From Endomychus coccineus (taxonomy: Eukaryota > Arthropoda > Insecta > Coleoptera > Endomychidae): a stretch of 64,000 nt of DNA. The notes under the pieces were generated by a model. The model saw only the letters and a list, made by a program, of their open reading frames with translations, searched no databases and was not told where the DNA came from. The stretch covers positions 259,223,736 through 259,287,735 of the forward strand of contig OY294067.1 in the NCBI GenBank assembly GCA_958510875.1, in the 5' to 3' direction. Positions 1 through 12,589 of the stretch are shown here, in pieces. Within the stretch, counting starts at the first letter, position 1, and every line of letters starts with the position of its first letter. A program made the translations under genes and the position numbers.

Positions 1-640
1 GAGAGCCAGAACATGTTACATTCTATGAAGAAAAATTAACAAATTCCTAGAAGATGGAGCGTAGGTAAACAGGGTTCCAGAGACCCGAAAACACCCCCAG
101 GTAATTTGCAGCACATTGCGAGTGTCATAGTCGTGATCGGCGACTTTGATTACCCTCGAGAGCTAGAATTTATTACATTTAATTAAAGAAAAAAACAAGA
201 AATTCCTAGAAGATGACGTGGATACACAGGGTTCGAGTGTCCCGGAAATACCCCCAGGTAATTTGCAGAACATTGTGAGTGTCACAGTCATGATCAGCGA
301 CTTTGAAAACCCCCGAGAGCTAGAATTTGTTACCTTTTATGAAGAAAAATTAGTAAATTCCTAGAAGATGACGTCGTTACCCGGACGCAGCGTACACCAG
401 GTATGGCAGAAGAGTTTTTTCATGTCGTTATCATCACTAGCAACCTTCATATCACCTTTCGAACAGTTGACAAACATTAAAAATTATTTTCTCATTAATT
501 TCTTCGATATCCAGGACGTCAGGACGCTAGTATAACCCCGGGGAGGTCCAAGCGGACCTGAGGGAATTTTTTAAATATCATATTCAGCGACCCCAAAAAC
601 CCCCAAGAAACCAATTCGAGACCATTTTTTTATTTACCTC
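1..640. repeat. Diverged satellite array, about 157-bp units
   Basis: Units starting with GAGAGC at positions 1, 158 and 315 repeat with a period near 157 bp, each holding AATTCCTAGAAGATG and a block like GATCAGCGACTTTGAAAACC. A more diverged continuation runs to about 640 and ends in CAGCGACCCCAAAAACCCCC. The same ordered blocks occur in the arms of the fold-back element at 37192-38814, so both belong to one satellite family. The array is cut by the left edge of the window. Nothing coding is seen. Confidence 0.7.
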
Positions 641-1035
641 AAAAAGTGCATCTTTGAAAAATGCGTTTTTGGCTGTAGAAATGCAACAAATTTTTTCCGC
701 AAAACAAAAATACCGGACAAAGTTTCTAAATCACTTTCTGAATCGAATGCAGAAAACCGCATCTCAATCCATCCAACTACGCCAACTTTCCCAGATTTGG
801 CCTATTTTAGTGCTTCATTTCCTCGACTACGTATGAATATTCTGATTTTGAAAATATTTAATTTGATTCATATAAAGGATTTTCCATTAAGAGTTACTGG
901 ATTTTATTATTAAATAAAATACACATTATGTGAGAAAATCTCAAAACCTTTCTTCTAATTTGTAAAATAATAATGACTTACAATCATACGTGGAAAACAT
1001 TATCTGCCAAATGTGCACCTCGGCTCCTCTGACAT
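641..1035. other. AT-rich spacer, nothing recognised
   Basis: No repeat, RNA gene or protein-like reading frame was recognised here. A 60-codon open frame at 654-836 shows no familiar motif. Confidence 0.4.
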
Positions 1036-1965
1036 GAAAAAATTCTTATGGAGATATTTTCGATTACATTTAAGCGGTCCAACATCACGAATTATGAGTC
1101 GGATCTCTTTCTTTAGTTCCTCGAATGTTTATGCCTTGCTTTTCACCTAGCCCCACAGAAAATAATCGAGCGGAGGAAGATCGCATGATCTAGGTGACCA
1201 GTTGACATCGTCACTTCATGAAAGAATGCTCCGTTCGAACTGTGTATGAAATAAGCGCATCGTTTTCCTAGTTTTGTGACACCATGTTGGCACCACATAT
1301 CGCTAAAATTTATATTGCCTAACGCTGGTTTCAAAAAGTCTTCATTCGATAACGTTCACCATCCACCGTAAGTGCTTGAAAAAAGTGAGGACCAATTATG
1401 CCTTCAGTCCATAATGTACACCAAACAGTGACACATTGTGAGTGCATTGACTTTTCGTGGAGTTCTCTTGAATTTTTACTACCCAATATACGACAGTTCT
1501 ATTTGCTTAGGTAGCTACTGAAGTGGAAATGGGCTTTATCGCTGGAAATGAGTTTTTTTGCAAAATTCATCATTAATTACTTTATTTTGAAGGATCCAAT
1601 TGACAATACTACGACGCTGCCTATGGTCAGTTTGCTTCAATTTTTGGGTCAGTTGGATCTTATAGGCATGAAAACCCAATTTTTTCTCAATATCCGCCAT
1701 GTAGTGGTCTGAGTAAGATCCAATTGCTGAGAACGGCGTGGAACCAAGTTTCGTAGTGGAGCCTTCACATCTTGAACAGCTCCTGTAGTTCCAAATTTAC
1801 GCACAATATTACGAATAGTTTTTTCCGTGGGTCGATTAGGTGGAACGAAGTAACCACGAATTCTGCGAAATATATTGATTACAGAAGATGCACTTTCATA
1901 ATAGGTTTTAACGAAACACGCTGCTCTAACGTGTATCGCTCCATGTTTACACTTGTACAAGCCTT
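1036..1965 (-). mobile_element. Decayed Tc1/mariner-superfamily transposase (DDE_3 type)
   Basis: Read on the minus strand, the right end (about 1960-1650) encodes a helix-turn-helix region with the motif NRPTEKTIRNIVRKFGTTG, typical of the DNA-binding half of insect IS630/Tc1/mariner-like transposases. Further along are remnants of the catalytic core: SSDKAHFHF (normally S-D-E-A-H-F, first Asp), a degenerate WCQHGVT (normally QQDGAT), and SPRSCDLPPLDYFLWG carrying the last Asp. Several stops and frameshifts separate these blocks, so it is a pseudogene. The lineage within the superfamily is inferred from motif style. Terminal repeats were not resolved. Confidence 0.75.
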
Positions 1966-3558
1966 GAAATGACAGAATTATGACGCTGTCATCAAATCAT
2001 GACACCCCATGATAGATACACCTCGCAAACATACGCTAATTCTTAATGGGAAATAAATTCTGTAAAAATATTTAACTTTTCAATTTTCGTTTATTAGAAG
2101 TTGATAATCGGATATTTTTACCTTTTAACTCCAAGATTCGGTTAATTGCATCTCCAAAAGATGTTATTCATTATTGAACTATTCCTTCTTTGGGAGTGAA
2201 AAATCATGCCTCACCTGGTCGTTTATATCAAATAAGATTTTCTTTGGATTCAGAAATGCTCAAAACGGTTATATCTGCCAAAACCAGGAAACAAATTTTA
2301 GGTCCGATTACAATACATCCCTTACAATTATACTTTGTATAGTAAGGGAAGCAAAAATAGATACAAGATAATCTCTACTGGGTAATAGTGTTCCAGTCAA
2401 GCAGAAATTGTACTGGTAATACCAAATTCCATTCAGAGTTGTGTAATTTATCAAAATTTTGTGTACAGTATTTGCTTCCCATGTCCGCATCTTGCCCCGA
2501 AGATATTAAATTTTATAAATATCTAAATGGTATTTTAATTCCTATAAATTACCAGCCAATTTCGATATTTACCAGGATCTTCAAAATAATTGAACCAAGT
2601 TGCCTAGTCGTTAAAAACACATCTGTTATTGTACAATAGGAAACGTACACCTAAAGGCGAATGAGATTCAATAATAAATAAATATTAAAACTGATTTGAT
2701 CCTGATGTAACTTCTTACACATACCTAATGCGCTTATGAATTTTGTAGAGAACACTTTAATTCTCTAAATTGTAAGTTATACGCGCGGTCAGAGACTTAA
2801 TTGTAGTTATTTCTATGGTATGAGGAACAGAACGGATCGGTATAATTTAAAACCGAACTAGATGTGATTTATTATTTTGCAATATTTTTCTCAGCATAGA
2901 TCTATCTCGCTTCCAGATAATACATTTCGAACACGTTACATGGTAGATGTAATCTTACCTGCTAATGTGGAATAATACCTATTTATTAACTACCGATAAG
3001 GATAAAGAAACTGTTTGAGTTAATTATATAAGAATTATTATTTACGTTATCAAAATCGTGATAACTCAAACTATAACTGTGTTCCGCTAAGGTAATATAA
3101 ATTAGGCCTGAAGCATGAAAGAACCGCCAAACGAAATTTCACAATATACAGGTTGGTCCCTACGTAATGGGGCAAAGTTCACCAGTATTTACCTGAGGTA
3201 AAAATATTGTGGTTTAGCCAAACTTACCTCAGTCCAAAAATTGATAGTTAAATAAATACAGTTGAATTTAAAATCTAATTTTAGTTTTATCCATCTATTT
3301 CTTCATAAATGTGAATAGTTATATAGAATTTGGGGTGTGAGGAATTGGAATTTCTGGTTATAGTTCATAGAGGGCGCTAGTATCAGTAGTTCGAATTTGT
3401 TAAAAATGATACAACTTTGTTATACTCCAAGATATCTCATCTTTGGTAAAACATTCTCATTTCACAACTTCTTTTACACAAAAATTATTATTTTTGAAAG
3501 TCTCTGTATTGTTTTCGAGATATTTGGTTTTGAAATCATCGAAGCAGTTGCTTTAAAA
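1966..3558. other. AT-rich DNA without recognised genes
   Basis: No coherent protein-like frame, RNA gene or obvious repeat was found. Short open frames at 2174-2639 show no familiar motif and overlap each other on both strands, as expected by chance in AT-rich DNA. Confidence 0.4.
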
Positions 3559-3664
3559 TATAATTAATAATTGAATAGATAAAAATCATGCATTACGTGA
3601 TGAGAATCAATTCTAAACTTAAATAAAATAACTATTAAAAGTTCGATTTTCACTAGATTAATAT
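3559..3664 (-). repeat. Single inverted monomer of the 170-bp satellite
   Basis: Read on the minus strand this stretch matches the monomer at 49780-50640: TAGTGAAAATCGAA, then TTTTAATAGTTATTTTATTT, then TCTCATCACGTAATG, then an ATTCAATTATT block. It lies immediately to the left of the fold-back element beginning at 3665. It shows that the satellite monomer is dispersed as well as arrayed. Confidence 0.6.
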
Positions 3665-4984
3665 ACAGGATGTTCCAGAAAGATCTCTAGTAAATGCAGG
3701 GGACGGTAGATTTTACAAAAATATTCAGATTTTTTTCATATAAGCTATGGTCCTATCTTCTTTCGTTTCGGAGATACAGGGCGTTGAATTTAATTTTGCT
3801 GCAGCTTCTGTGCAGTTACAGGTATTTTGTTGAAATCTGATACTCGGGGGTTTCAGAGGACGCCGAATAAGATGGTTTGATTAGTTTCAGATTATGCGGT
3901 TGAGGGCGCTGGGTGCGCGACTTTTCGGCGTTTCTTTTAGCCTAAACTGTTTTGATAATGAGTTTTTTGTTTCCTAAGCACATTCTTCTGGTTTACAATT
4001 GTATTTCAAATAAATCATGTACTCCTGTTGAGGTTCTCAAAATCTCACCATTTTCGAGAGAAACGTATTTAAATGATTCGTTAGTAAGTAAATTTGTTAA
4101 TGAGTTTTTGTTATGTTCATTTAAACGCGATTTTCCGGAAATTTTCGCATTGAGGTATATCTTTGTTAACATCATTAGAAAGGTTAGATAATTTTACATC
4201 ATTTTCGTTCGAAAGTCATTGGAATACCGACCTTGATAAGAGTGGGGGAAGATATTGAAAGTGTAATAATTTAAATCGACTCATTCGATTTCAGTAAACT
4301 TCAGTTTGTATATGAGAAAAGGTACGTACTTTTAATTGTCGTATCTATTGGTACACGATAGTTCCTAATAAAATTGCCGTAATTTGTAATGATAACTGTT
4401 TTATTGATTTTATCCCAAAAACTTAAATTATACGGTATGGCTATAATACATGATAATCGGAAATAAGATTAGATTTGCGAAAAAAACTGAAAACCGCAGA
4501 TCGATATCTTTTTTTGTTTCAAAGTTTAAATGAACATACGCGAGTTCGGTAGTAAGTACATTTGTTAATGAGTTCTTGTTCTGTTCATTTAAACGGTGAA
4601 ATTTTAATACCCTCAACAAGAGTACATTATTTTTTGGAATGAAATTTTAAACCAGAAAAATGTGCAAAGAAAACAAAAAAACATTCTCAAAAAAGTTAAG
4701 GCTAAAAGAAACGCCGAAACATCGCGCACCCAGCGCCTTCTACCGCATAATCTCAAAATAACTGATCATCTTATTTGGCGTCCTCTGAAACCTCCAAGTA
4801 CCAGATTTCAACGAAATATCTGTAACTGATCAGGAGCTACAGCAAAATTTCGTTTGAAAAAAATTTAATTCAACGTATCTCCGAAACGAAAGAAGATAGG
4901 ACCATAGTTCATATGAAAAATCTGATTATTTTTGTAAAATATACCGTCCCCTGCATTTATAGGAGGTCTTTCTGAAACACCCTG
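3665..4984. mobile_element. Fold-back (long inverted repeat) element with ACAGGGTGTT-type ends
   Basis: About 280 bp at the left end (3665-3945) is repeated in inverse orientation at the right end (about 4700-4984). Shared blocks include AGAAGATAGGACCATA, the pair GGCGTTTCTTTTAGCC/GGCTAAAAGAAACGCC and the termini ACAGGATGTTCC/GAAACACCCTG. Inversion continues weakly into the centre. A direct repeat (AATTTGTTAATGAG followed by TTCATTTAAACG) is present at about 4084-4130 and 4551-4597. No transposase is encoded, so it is presumably non-autonomous. Confidence 0.7.
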
Positions 4985-5059
4985 GAATGTGACTATAATT
5001 TCACTAACACAGCAGCTTCTTCAAACAAATATTAGGTACTTTGTTTGTTAGAATTTTTG

Positions 5060-6235
5060 ACAGTTGGTAAAATGGAGCGTTGGTCAACACGACATCGGAT
5101 ATTTTGTGTTGAGAAATTTATCCAATTCAACTCAGTAATCGCTGTTCAAAGGTATTTTCGACGTCATTTTAATGTTCGATGAGTCCTCAGCGTAAGACTT
5201 TTTTTTTGGGTTGGCGCAATAAATGAAGACAACTGGGATCTATTGTAGACAAAAAGTCAAAAGCTGGCTGCAATGAACGTAACAAAGAAAGGGTAAGAAA
5301 TGCAGTTATCGTTAGTCCGAAAAAAACCGCTGTTAAACATGCTTCCGTCCTTGGTTTGAGTGATCGGAGCGCGAGAAAAATGTTAAAACCCTTTTAATTC
5401 GTATAAGATCACTATAGCTCAGAAAATGAATTATCGTGATAGGATCAACAGACTTGAATTTTGTCGTCTGATCACCAAGGTATCGAAAATAATCTTCCCA
5501 TGACGAGGTACATTTTCATCTCAACGGCGATGTAAATAACCAAAATTTGCTGTTATTGGGCCAAAAGAATTCTCGAGAAATTCATCAGCGACCTTTGCAT
5601 TGCCCTAAAGTAACTTTATGGTGTGCTATTTCATCGTCTAGAATAATTTTTTTGAACAGAATGGTCAGATGGTAACCGTTACTGCTGCGCGCTATGTTCA
5701 AATGCTGTATACATTCTTTTTATCTCAAAAAGGAGGAATAGAACATAACCAGTTTCAGCAAGACGCAGGGTAACAGTTCATACATGAACATACATGATAT
5801 GAGAAAATAGAATAGTGTGAGTTAATTTAGGATCAATCTGTAGTTGGGATAATTACAGTGTAAATGTATTTCATCATGATGGGGCTCATGCACACTTCGT
5901 TCATCAGCTCAAACAACATTTTCAGAGAGTTGGGTTAGTCGTAAGTAGTTGGGTGGTCCTGTTAGTTGGCCTCCGATGTCTCCAGACCTCATACCAATCG
6001 ATTATTTTGTATGGGGCTTGTTAAAAGTGATGTATACAAAGTTAAAACCGACATTCGGGATGCATCTATTTAACGAGTTAGAGATGCCGTAGTCGATCTT
6101 GAATATTGGTAAGAATCAATTACTTAATCAGAAGGACAAACGGAGCAGAAAGTGTTCAGAAATCAATAGAGAGAACTTCATATTGTTCACGTTTAGTAGA
6201 AGAGGAGAATCAAAATTAAATTGAGCATACGTGAC
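5060..6235 (+). mobile_element. Decayed Tc1/mariner-superfamily transposon, plus strand
   Basis: An N-terminal block starting at ATG 5071 gives VEKFIQFNSVIAVQRYFRRHF, a helix-turn-helix DNA-binding region of insect Tc1/mariner-like transposases. Later blocks in shifting frames give VHFHLNGDVNNQN, LHCPKVTLWCA, HHDGAHAHFVHQLKQHF (second catalytic Asp) and a degenerate YFVWGLLKVMYTKLKP-like C-terminal part. Multiple frameshifts and stops make it inactive. It resembles but does not match the minus-strand copy at 1036-1965, so it is probably a different family. Exact ends were not found. Confidence 0.7.
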
Positions 6236-7189
6236 GAATTGTTAGATCATTAAAATCTAAGCAAATGTAGAAAGTCACGAAATGAATAATTTGGACTATT
6301 GGTTTTCCTTTCAACAACGACTTGCGACTTGTTCATGTATATGTGTGTGGTTTGACATTTCAACGCATTTGTCAAATTATTTAATTAACGCATCATACGC
6401 ATGGAACTCACGAATTATTAGACTCGTATATAATTAAATAAATTTGTGTTTGGTTGTTCTCACAAATTAAGCTGAACAATCTGAAAAGAAATAATTGCAT
6501 CACTTCTATTGGTTAATTACTAGGTAAACATGGCATTCGTGGAGTTCTTATCAGTTGTTTCGTTCGTGTGTTTTGGGCTAGTAACCCTCGACAAACATAT
6601 TGTGGCGATAATTATGGCTGCCGTGTACACGACTGGACGTGTACCTGAAACTTATCTCCCTTGTCATGAGCGTACTGGTTTGATTGCAAATTTCAGCAAT
6701 TATAACTTCCTTTATACTTAACAAGTTAATGGTTGAAAGCAGTTGGCACGCCCTTCAGGTGAAAATCGGATAGGTTTAATTCAAATTAGCACGTGTTCGA
6801 ACAGAAATCATAATCATATCTTTGAACAGGTTGATTCATAAGTGATTGCTCGAATTGTAACTCTACAGGATGAGCCAAATTGGACTTCCTCATAGGGTAT
6901 CTCAATCAATATTCGCGCTATAAAAAACCTACCGCGCATCCTCGAGCTCTTTTTTTGAGGCCAATTTGGGGGCGCCTATGGAATTTGACACGTGTCATTT
7001 GTTTAAGTGCTGTTGCCAAATGCTCAATTTTTCAGGATTTCAATAAAGTCTCGTAACATGTTTAATGTTTAAGTTATCGCCGCGTAAGTAAAACATTACG
7101 TGGGCTTTTGTTGCGTGCAATCCATTGGCGTAGGCTGAATTTTCTTAGCGCTTTCCATTTCCAAGGTATGAGAAGAATATTTTGTGGAT
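6236..7189. other. AT-rich spacer, nothing recognised
   Basis: No gene or repeat could be supported. The 63-codon frame at 6530-6721 has a hydrophobic start but no recognised motif. Confidence 0.35.
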
Positions 7190-7980
7190 TTCAACAGTAT
7201 ATAATATGATGGCTATGCACTACAAAATGATCTGAACAATATTTTTGAATGGTGCGGCGACTGTAAATTGAATCTAAATATTAGTAAATATTGTGTTGTT
7301 AGCTTCAGTCGTAGAGTTCATCCTGTTTCTTTCGATTATCTATTAGATTCTGTAATCATTTCTCGTAGTACTACAGTCAAAGACTGTTCTATACGATCAT
7401 CAGTTCACTTTTGATCCACATATAAGTGATATGTGTTCTAAAGCTAATAGAATTTTAGGGTTTGTACCCAGGCATTCCAAATATTTCAACAATTTGGAGG
7501 TAATACAAACACTATTCAATTCTTTGGTTAGACCAAAACTGGAATATGCTTCGCTCATCTGGAGCCCTCAGTATAAATTCCAGATTACACTAATTGAGAG
7601 CATTCAACGTAAGTATTTGTAATATTTCTGACTGAGAATTTTCAATATCTTTCCTATGAGAGGTTTTAGCCATCAATTATTATTATCTAGTTTTGATTGT
7701 CTGACACTTGAACTGAGAAGAAAAATAAGGAGCACAATATTCCTCCATAATTTGTTGAATAATAATATTGACTACAGCTACTTATTGGGCAAATTGAATT
7801 TTATTGTACCTAAATTATCGTCTCTCTGTCCTTCAACTTTTTTAAATGTTAGGTCTAATACCAACGTGTTATCTAGATTTCCGATATTTGTCATGACAAC
7901 AAACATTAATGTTATTTGTTCGCAATGTGACTTATTTTTCAATGGTATTAAGTGTCCTATTAGTGTGGTAAGGTGAAGTT
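7190..7980 (+). mobile_element. LINE fragment, 3' part of reverse-transcriptase ORF (copy 1)
   Basis: This segment parallels 55160-56180 over its whole length, so it is a second copy of the same LINE family. Recognisable pieces are MCSKANRILGFVPRHSKY and VRPKLEYASLIWSPQYKF at 7431-7622, the C-terminal thumb region common to Jockey/CR1-type reverse transcriptases. The terminal part at 7656-7976 reads LELRRKIRSTIFLHNLLNN and ends close to the LINE coding end. Frameshifts near 7390 and 7622 show it is dead. It is 5'-truncated, as is usual for LINEs. Confidence 0.8.
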
Positions 7981-8519
7981 ATTTGGCACTATGTAATCTG
8001 AGAGTTGGCCAGTCTCAAAATGGCCGATTTTGGCACCAAAAAATGAGGTCGGTCAAAATACCAGAAACCGAAAGAAGAGAATTAAAGATACTATCTTTTC
8101 ACTGAAACAGAATATGAAAAACCAAAAATTCTTTAACATATACTCAATTTCTCAATGTGCTAAAAAACACACTAAGTGAGACCTATCTTGGGCCCACGAC
8201 CTCGAATCGACTTCGGACCAGAACCAAAAATCGCTTATTAATTTGTCCAACAACTTTTGTTCAAATATTTTTTCATACAATCCATAGTTTTGTCTCAAAA
8301 CACAAAAAATTGGAAAATGGCCATTTTTGAGTCCAACATAGTTTTTCAAGCACAGGGTTAATACGATTTAAAACAATACCATCGTGTTCAGCGTCTCAAA
8401 ATACATAAGATTAGACCAAAATTAGACCTCGCGGAAATTCGGACAAAAAAATTCCTCAAATGCCTGGACTATACATAAATAAAGTTGAATTAAGTCAAAG
8501 TAAGCAGTCAATTTGTTTA

Positions 8520-9425
8520 GAATGACGCATCTAAGAATTCCTCAACCGAATAATGCGTGCAATAGAAATAAATTTCTTATTGTTTTCTTGAGCGGTTTTT
8601 GAGGTAGGTCTTTGATTTGCTGAGGGAGTTTATTGTAGACATTAGGAGAGTTTTCAATTGATTTCGTCAAATTTAGAGGACTTGATTGATTTGCCTGATC
8701 TTGTATGGTAGGTATGGAAATCAGAGATAACCTTATAGTTTTCCAAATCACGATGAGCTTCAATCAAAGAAGTTAAAATGTAGAGAAAGAGAAGTGTGAA
8801 AATTTTTGATGAAATAAGCAAGACTGGCAGTGGCTACGTGAACCCAAGTTAACTAGTACTCTTTAAAGAGTGAATGCTTCAATACTCATACAGATGTCGT
8901 GGAATTGCCTCAGAGCGATACTCCATAACTAATTTGGGAGTAGAATTAAGAGAAATCAGCAGCTATTACTGTTTCGGTGTTTAATACAGTGTTTAGTCTG
9001 TGAAGTAGATTTAAGACTCGGAAAGCCTCGATCTTAATATATTGATGTGCGGAGACCATGATAGACGATCATCAAGCGTTATTCCTAGTAGGGTTGCCGA
9101 TTGGCCTTTAGTTTCAGTTTGGCTCACTTTAAGTTGATTACAGCAGAGCCAGGTGGCTATGTTGCCTTCAATTGTGTTCATTTTGTCAGTGAGCACATTA
9201 TACTGGTTGATGCTGAGTCCCTTAAGGATGTCCGCAAAGCAGACACATTTACCATGTTTAATGTAGTAAAGGAGATCATTAATAATATAGGTTAGAAACA
9301 AGACAGGACCCAAAATAGGACCTTGAGGAACGCTGGATATTTCAACGTCTTTCCACTACTTCATCTGTTTCTAACCATTTACAATATATTTTCGGTTCAT
9401 TCGAGTGAGAGAAGTTACTGTAGTA
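8520..9425 (-). mobile_element. LINE fragment, minus strand, reverse-transcriptase remnant
   Basis: Reading leftwards from 9313 the minus strand gives GPVLFLTYIINDLLYYIKHG and CVCFAD followed by a one-residue break where the catalytic FADD box should be. It continues with LLGITLDDRLSWSPHI. At 8763-8542 it gives VYNKLPQQIKDLPQKP, the usual C-terminal end of Jockey-like LINE ORF2 proteins. The block around 9350-9420 is also found at 57250-57320. The element is inactivated by frameshifts and is 5'-truncated. Confidence 0.75.
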
Positions 9426-10979
9426 TGGATGACAGTTAATTACATAATATAAGTGACGTATAGGATATATAGGTGTCTGAGCTGTTAAGTAAATGACAAT
9501 ACAATTATGACACGTAAATAGTAATGTGCAACTCATTCTGGGAACAGTAGTTATAACATGGAAAAAATTAATAACTTTCGGAGAACAAATTCAAGATATT
9601 CCTTGAAGGAATTAGAAAATGTATCACTCCAGATTAAAATGAGTTTGATTGCAGTTTCCTGAATTCCAGAGGCAATTATTTGCTAGGACAGATTCATGTT
9701 TTGGGAATTTTCAACCCTTCTCATGAATCTATGACGATGCTGTCTGAGGTGATCAGGAAATCTTGTTTCGTTATAATATATTAGATTGCTTATCAAATTC
9801 AGACAACCTGTTGTGAATATTGACCAGTACATTTAAGACGTATACACTAATGGTTGTGAGAATTCTATACTTCCTGAAGCAAACTCAACAGAATTAACAA
9901 AAATTGCCCCAAGTGCACATATGAAGAGTTCGTTTATCATTTCGTAGTTGTTCCAATGTTACCTCATTAATACTCATCAAGATCGTTCTACTAGAATCAA
10001 CTTGATGTTGGATAATTTATTTTCACAGCACTCCACCTGCCTCTAAATAAAAAATAAAGTCATACTTATATTCTAATTACAAGCAATCTACATGACCGCC
10101 ATTATGGTAATAACAAAGAGTGACTACGATAAATGAAGGATGACAAACTTCAAACTGATATACATGTTAGAGAGAGCATGTGGTGAGTACGAAGTAGGCG
10201 TCATGTGTGCATAATTTTGTTATTGTATTTGCGTTTAAATGATGAAAGGCACTTAGTGTTAATTACTGTAGGTTAAACCTCTACTACTATATACACTGTT
10301 AAATAAGTACATACTTGAACATTGCCACGGTAGTAAAATTGTCAAGTGGATAAGGTCTATTCTATAGACCAGAATGTATGAACTATCTTTTCAGTGGTCA
10401 CTGTAATGATAATTATTATAACAGATACTGTAGCTATGAACTTTTTAAATAACAGTATGTTAAGGAGTGAGTTGTAGTTCTGAAGCATAATAAACATAAT
10501 GAAAATTTTGTTTTGCATCATCACATCTGTACATCAGTCCATTTTTTGTCAGAATTAGTTTATCTGAACTTGCTACATAGTTGTTCTGCTCTTACGCATG
10601 CCAAACAGTATTAACTACTATACATACTAATTCCAAAGATAGACGGTTCTCCAGGCTAGATGATTCTATGTGTACTTACAACCAAATGCCAGTTTCGAGT
10701 ATTACCTTCCTTATTATTCCAACTTATTAGGTGAACAATTGTATATTGAGTTGATACTATATTAGTGTGGCCTCAGTGTATTAAATCCTTCCAATGTCAA
10801 AGTCGTGTTGATGTACATCAGTATTGTGTCCAACTTTATCCTATGTAGACGTGTTTCTATGCAAAGTTAGTAGTAAAATATGTACTCAGTTAGATTTTAA
10901 TCTATCGAGTATAACAAAAAGGAACTCGTCACCACGTTACTTGGTCATCTGAAGTATTCAGAAGGCAAACCTAACCTTA
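9426..10979. other. AT-rich DNA, nothing recognised
   Basis: No protein-like frame, RNA gene or clear repeat could be supported in this stretch. Confidence 0.4.
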
Positions 10980-12130
10980 TTTATGATGGAAAAAAGATTT
11001 ATGAAAGATTCAGATGATTCCGTACATGATCCTGATTAGTAGAAAACTTGAAGAGTCGGAAAAATCTGAAGATGAATATTCTGACATATTTGCAAGTGAG
11101 ATCGGAAATTGGACAAGTGAAGACTATCGACAAAGAGCAAACTGCAGAATCCTTAAAACTGAGGGTAGAAAAATGGCAGTTAAACATATGGGAGAATATT
11201 GTTCTAGGTGGAGCAGAACATGGATATTAAACAAAAGTAGAAGCCATGCAATGATACATGTTACTTCTATTGCAAGGAAATATTTTCGGGGGAGTTAAGG
11301 AGGTCAATATTTACAAAATTTTGGAACCTCAATTAGACAATGGATTCAAAGAGGCTTTGAAGACGTACCATGGTCCAATTGGTACGCGTAGCAATTCTTG
11401 AGGAAACAGGTTCAAGATTCAAAATTCTGCAACGCTATTCTGAACATATTAATGAGGCCTCGAACAAGTATGCCCTCAAAAGGCAAGAGCAGGCCCAGAA
11501 TAGTGAAGAAAAATAAGAATGATAGCTGTGGACTTACAGAAGTGTCTTCCTACACCAGTCCCAAAAAATGCTCAGAGCTTTTTAAACTATGTAATTAGAA
11601 AAACACCATTTAAGGTAGCTGCCAACGGGGCTTACCACCCAGTAGGCCCCGTTTTAAGGTTAGAGTCGATGCTATGGTCGGAGTTGAAGTCGGTGCAATG
11701 GTCCTGGGGCTAAGGGAGGTGGGTCAACGTGGGCGTGCACTTACTCGTCGGAACTTGATGAACCATGCTAATAAACAAAAACCAAAGGAGCAATTTTGTA
11801 ATGCACCAGAAAGAACGATATGAGGTGAGTGGATATCTGGATGCACTAAACAACGTAAAATTAGCATCAAGAATGATGTGGAACTACCTTAGTGGTCTGA
11901 CAGAACACAGCAAGGTAATTTTGATGTGTTTCACTACGGCATCGAGAGCTGATTAACTGGCCAGAATGGATACATCCTTCTCATAGATTGGCCCAAAACT
12001 CGTAGTGGCATGAAGCATAATACGAGATAGCATACCGGAATGGGTTGAACAACAACAGAAATGGCGATAGATTGAAGCTCCTCGCATGCATACGGAAAAA
12101 GTTTTATCAAAGGACTGTCGAAAAAAGAAC
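10980..12130 (+). pseudogene. Unrecognised decayed coding stretch
   Basis: Plus-strand frames carry several protein-like blocks interrupted by frameshifts: VRSEIGQVKTIDKEQTAESL near 11085, VRVAILEETGSRFKILQRYS at about 11380, a basic ALKRQEQAQNSEEK block, FKVAANGAYHPVGPVLRL at about 11610, and VGVEVGAMVLGLREVGQRGR at 11670-11740. Base composition is richer in G and C than in neighbouring DNA. I do not recognise the family. The repeat context suggests a dead mobile-element protein, but a host pseudogene is possible. Confidence 0.35.
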
Positions 12131-12385
12131 TGAAGAACTACTAGATAATAATAGGTTTCATTATACTATTCACAGCCCAATAAGTAGTCATCTGCACGTA
12201 ATGAACATGTTTAATGGAGAACTTTCCTATGGTTGTGCGGCAAAAGGACAAAACCTGCCAAACATATATGTGGGGCATTAGGTTGTCAAAAACAAATTAT
12301 ATTCGTTACAGCAACCAACCAACCAAACGATGAGGCATTTGTACAAACCATTGCAGGGAACTAGAGTACATTGCCATTTTCACTG
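12130..12385 (+). repeat. Left arm of inverted repeat
   Basis: This arm matches the inverse of about 13185-13460. Shared blocks include GAGAACTTTCC, GCGGCAAAAGGACAAAA, CAGCAACCAACT-like and GTACAAAC...GCAGGGAACTA. The plus strand here is open as 12045-12281 with residues CAAKGQNLPNIYVGH, suggesting the arm carries part of the decayed coding stretch on its left. Confidence 0.65.
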
Positions 12386-12589
12386 TTTCGAGCAAAGCAA
12401 GTTGAAATGCAACAAATGTAATGTTTCTAGCTCAACTGGCGTCAAAACGTAATAATTTTCTAAGGAAAACTAAAGTTTTTATTTTGATTTACGGTATTAT
12501 ATGATTCCCTGGCATTCTAAAAAAAAGTGTAATTTCTGTGATGTACGTTTTACGTAAAAACTGTTTACCTGAACGATGATCATTCAATG

